8,153 bases of DNA from Gemmatimonas sp. UBA2094 (GTDB lineage Bacteria; Gemmatimonadota; Gemmatimonadetes; Gemmatimonadales; Gemmatimonadaceae): contig DCZC01000199.1 of the NCBI GenBank assembly GCA_002331565.1, forward strand, positions 1-8,153, written 5' to 3'. Both the position numbers and the translations under genes were made by a program. A model generated the notes under the pieces. It saw only the letters and a program-made list of their open reading frames with translations. It searched no databases and was not told the origin of the DNA. Below, piece by piece: positions 6,735-8,153 of the stretch (the first letter of the stretch is position 1; the number at the start of each line of letters is the position of its first letter).

Positions 6735-8153
6735 TCAGTACCACTGGAATTCGTGACTGCACAGCGCCAGACCGAGGGTCTCGCGCATCCGCGCTTCGTT
6801 GATCGTGCCACCGGCGATGTAGTTGCGCAGCAGGGTGCGCGTGGCGGGCGCCATCTCGCCGCCGAACAATTCGGCGTTCAGTACGTCGAGCGCCGCGTCG
6901 GGCGTCCCCGTGAGATAGGGGGAGACGTTCACGCGGTACGTCGTCGTGGAGGTGCTGGCCGCCAACGTGGTGAGAAACGCCCAGCGGGGCGTGATGTTAC
7001 CCGCCCAATATTCCATGCCATCCGGGAACCCGTCGGGCGTCAGAAACTGGAACATCGGCTGCCCCAACGAGCCCGCGACGCCGACCGCATTATTGATGTT
7101 CACGACGAGCGCGCTCGTGTTGCGCAGCGCCGAGACCACGAGGTGATAGGGGCGCTTCATCTTGAGCGGCGCCTGCGCCAGCCAGCCTTCGTTGAGCGTC
7201 GCGCGCACCATGCGCTTGATGTCGCCACCGGTGGCCCGATAGGCGCCGGCCACGGCATCCACCTGCTCCGTGGTGGGCTCCGGGGTGACGAACCACTTGA
7301 GCAGCTTCGTGGCGAGGAAGCGGGCGGTACTGGGATGATTGATGAGCAGGTCGAGAATCTGCTCACCCTCCTTCACCGCCTCGAGCCCCACGGTCGACGA
7401 CGAGGCGGGGATCGTGACCCCAAGCACCGTCTTGGCGCCGAAATCGTGCCGCGCCGGCGTGAACACGAACTCGCCCGTGGCGGAGATCGTCCAACCCGTG
7501 AGCACGCGCGAGAGCTCCTCGACGTCGCGCTGCGTGTAGCCACCGTCGACCCCCAGCGTGTGGAGCTCCATGAGCTCGCGCGCGTAGTTCTGATTGGGCG
7601 CGCCGACCCGGCTCAGATTCTGATCGAGGTACAAGAGCATGGCCGGGCTCTTGGCACTTGCCTTCAGCAGGTCGCCGAACTTGCCCATCGCGTGGCGGCG
7701 GATCACCGCGCGATCGTCGACGAGCTTGAGGTGGTTGACCTTGTTGATGTCGATGCTGAAGTGGTCGGTCCAGAACTCGACCATGCGCTCGTAGAGCTGG
7801 TGCTTGGAAAACACCGCGCGGTACATCGTTGCGTTGGTGAGCTCCGTGCGCAGCATGTTGATGTCGAGCGGCGCCAGTTCGGCCGCCGACCGCGACAGAT
7901 TGGGCCAGCGCATGACCACATCCGCCTCGAGCGCGCTGTTGTCGATGCGCGTGGCGTAATTCACCTGATCGTTGAGCCACCGCTGGTACCCCAGCGTCTT
8001 CACGTCGGAAATGTCGGACGCGCGCGGGCCGTACGTGGCGCGGCGGATCAGACGCATGCGCGGATCGGTCCAGGGCGCGAGCGGCGGCAACTTCGCCTGG
8101 GCGGCATCGCCGGAGACGGCCTCGGCGGTACGCGGCTCCGTGACGGACGCGCT
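6735..8153 (-). CDS. DUF1800 family protein, 5' end outside window
   Basis: At least 472 residues of a DUF1800 protein; the frame remains open through the right edge, so the start and probable export signal are missing. A TTG at 8090 is a possible but unlikely start, since 21 further in-frame codons precede it. Counting from it, hallmarks are LIRRATYGP (14-22), MVEFWTDHFSI (103-113), YLDQNLSR (154-161), NYARELMELHTLGV (168-181), GYTQRDVEELSRVLTGW (184-200), NHPSTARFLATKLLKWFV (251-268) and QPMFQFLTPDGFPDGMEYW (344-362). The family is commonly encoded next to DUF1501, as here, and is of unknown function to my knowledge. The gene ends at TGA 6735-6737, 16 nt before DUF1501, so the two are very likely co-transcribed and act together in the envelope. 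Confidence 0.92.
   Translation of the reverse strand, partial: SASVTEPRTAEAVSGDAAQAKLPPLAPWTDPRMRLIRRATYGPRASDISDVKTLGYQRWLNDQVNYATRIDNSALEADVVMRWPNLSRSAAELAPLDINMLRTELTNATMYRAVFSKHQLYERMVEFWTDHFSIDINKVNHLKLVDDRAVIRRHAMGKFGDLLKASAKSPAMLLYLDQNLSRVGAPNQNYARELMELHTLGVDGGYTQRDVEELSRVLTGWTISATGEFVFTPARHDFGAKTVLGVTIPASSSTVGLEAVKEGEQILDLLINHPSTARFLATKLLKWFVTPEPTTEQVDAVAGAYRATGGDIKRMVRATLNEGWLAQAPLKMKRPYHLVVSALRNTSALVVNINNAVGVAGSLGQPMFQFLTPDGFPDGMEYWAGNITPRWAFLTTLAASTSTTTYRVNVSPYLTGTPDAALDVLNAELFGGEMAPATRTLLRNYIAGGTINEARMRETLGLALCSHEFQWY

Noticed and set aside
5123..6802. Long plus-strand open frame of 559 codons opposite DUF1501 and the lipoprotein
   Set aside because: It lies antisense to genes with clear family motifs, its translation is Arg/Gly/His-rich without recognisable domains, and GC-rich DNA commonly leaves such frames open.
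6719..6811. Earlier DUF1501 start at 6811
   Set aside because: It would overlap the end of DUF1800 and add 31 residues ahead of a complete Tat signal; GGAG before ATG 6718 favours the shorter form.
1..8153. CRISPR array, tRNA/rRNA genes, insertion sequences or attachment sites
   Set aside because: I saw no regularly spaced direct repeats, transposase motifs, long terminal inverted repeats or cloverleaf-like segments in the few short intergenic gaps.

Overview
The window is GC-rich with strong G/C preference at third codon positions. It carries eight protein-coding genes and no RNA gene, insertion sequence or CRISPR array that I can see. The combination of a secreted-type amidohydrolase, two lipoproteins with Cys-Gly lipoboxes (one opening CGDATGP) and a DUF1800/DUF1501 pair suggests an environmental Gram-negative bacterium. 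Gemmatimonadota is my best guess, but this is inferred from style of sequence and not from any marker gene.

Layout: positions 1-4218 hold four closely spaced plus-strand genes. They are a metal-dependent amidohydrolase (5' end outside the window), a RecQ-type DNA helicase, a small VOC/glyoxalase-fold protein and a YHYH-domain lipoprotein. Gaps are 84 nt (or 21 nt with the earlier recQ start), 11 nt and 28 nt, so they may be co-transcribed, although their functions look unrelated. A 93-nt convergent gap (4219-4311) with two small hairpins separates them from the minus-strand block.

Positions 4312-8153 hold four minus-strand genes, read from right to left. They are DUF1800 (5' end outside the window), DUF1501 with a twin-arginine signal, a small lipoprotein of unknown function and a DUF4256 protein. 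DUF1800 and DUF1501 are 16 nt apart and form a clear operon pair, apparently exported. The lipoprotein follows after 91 nt containing two tandem GC hairpins. DUF4256 abuts the lipoprotein stop codon exactly and in the same frame.

The best leads are a RecQ that keeps helicase, zinc and HRDC parts but appears to lack the winged-helix domain; the exported DUF1800-DUF1501-lipoprotein cluster of unknown function, facing a metal-binding-looking YHYH lipoprotein; and the TAG/TTG abutment of lipoprotein and DUF4256. I found no convincing evidence of a wholly new system. Most of the window is ordinary chromosomal sequence with several genes of unknown function.
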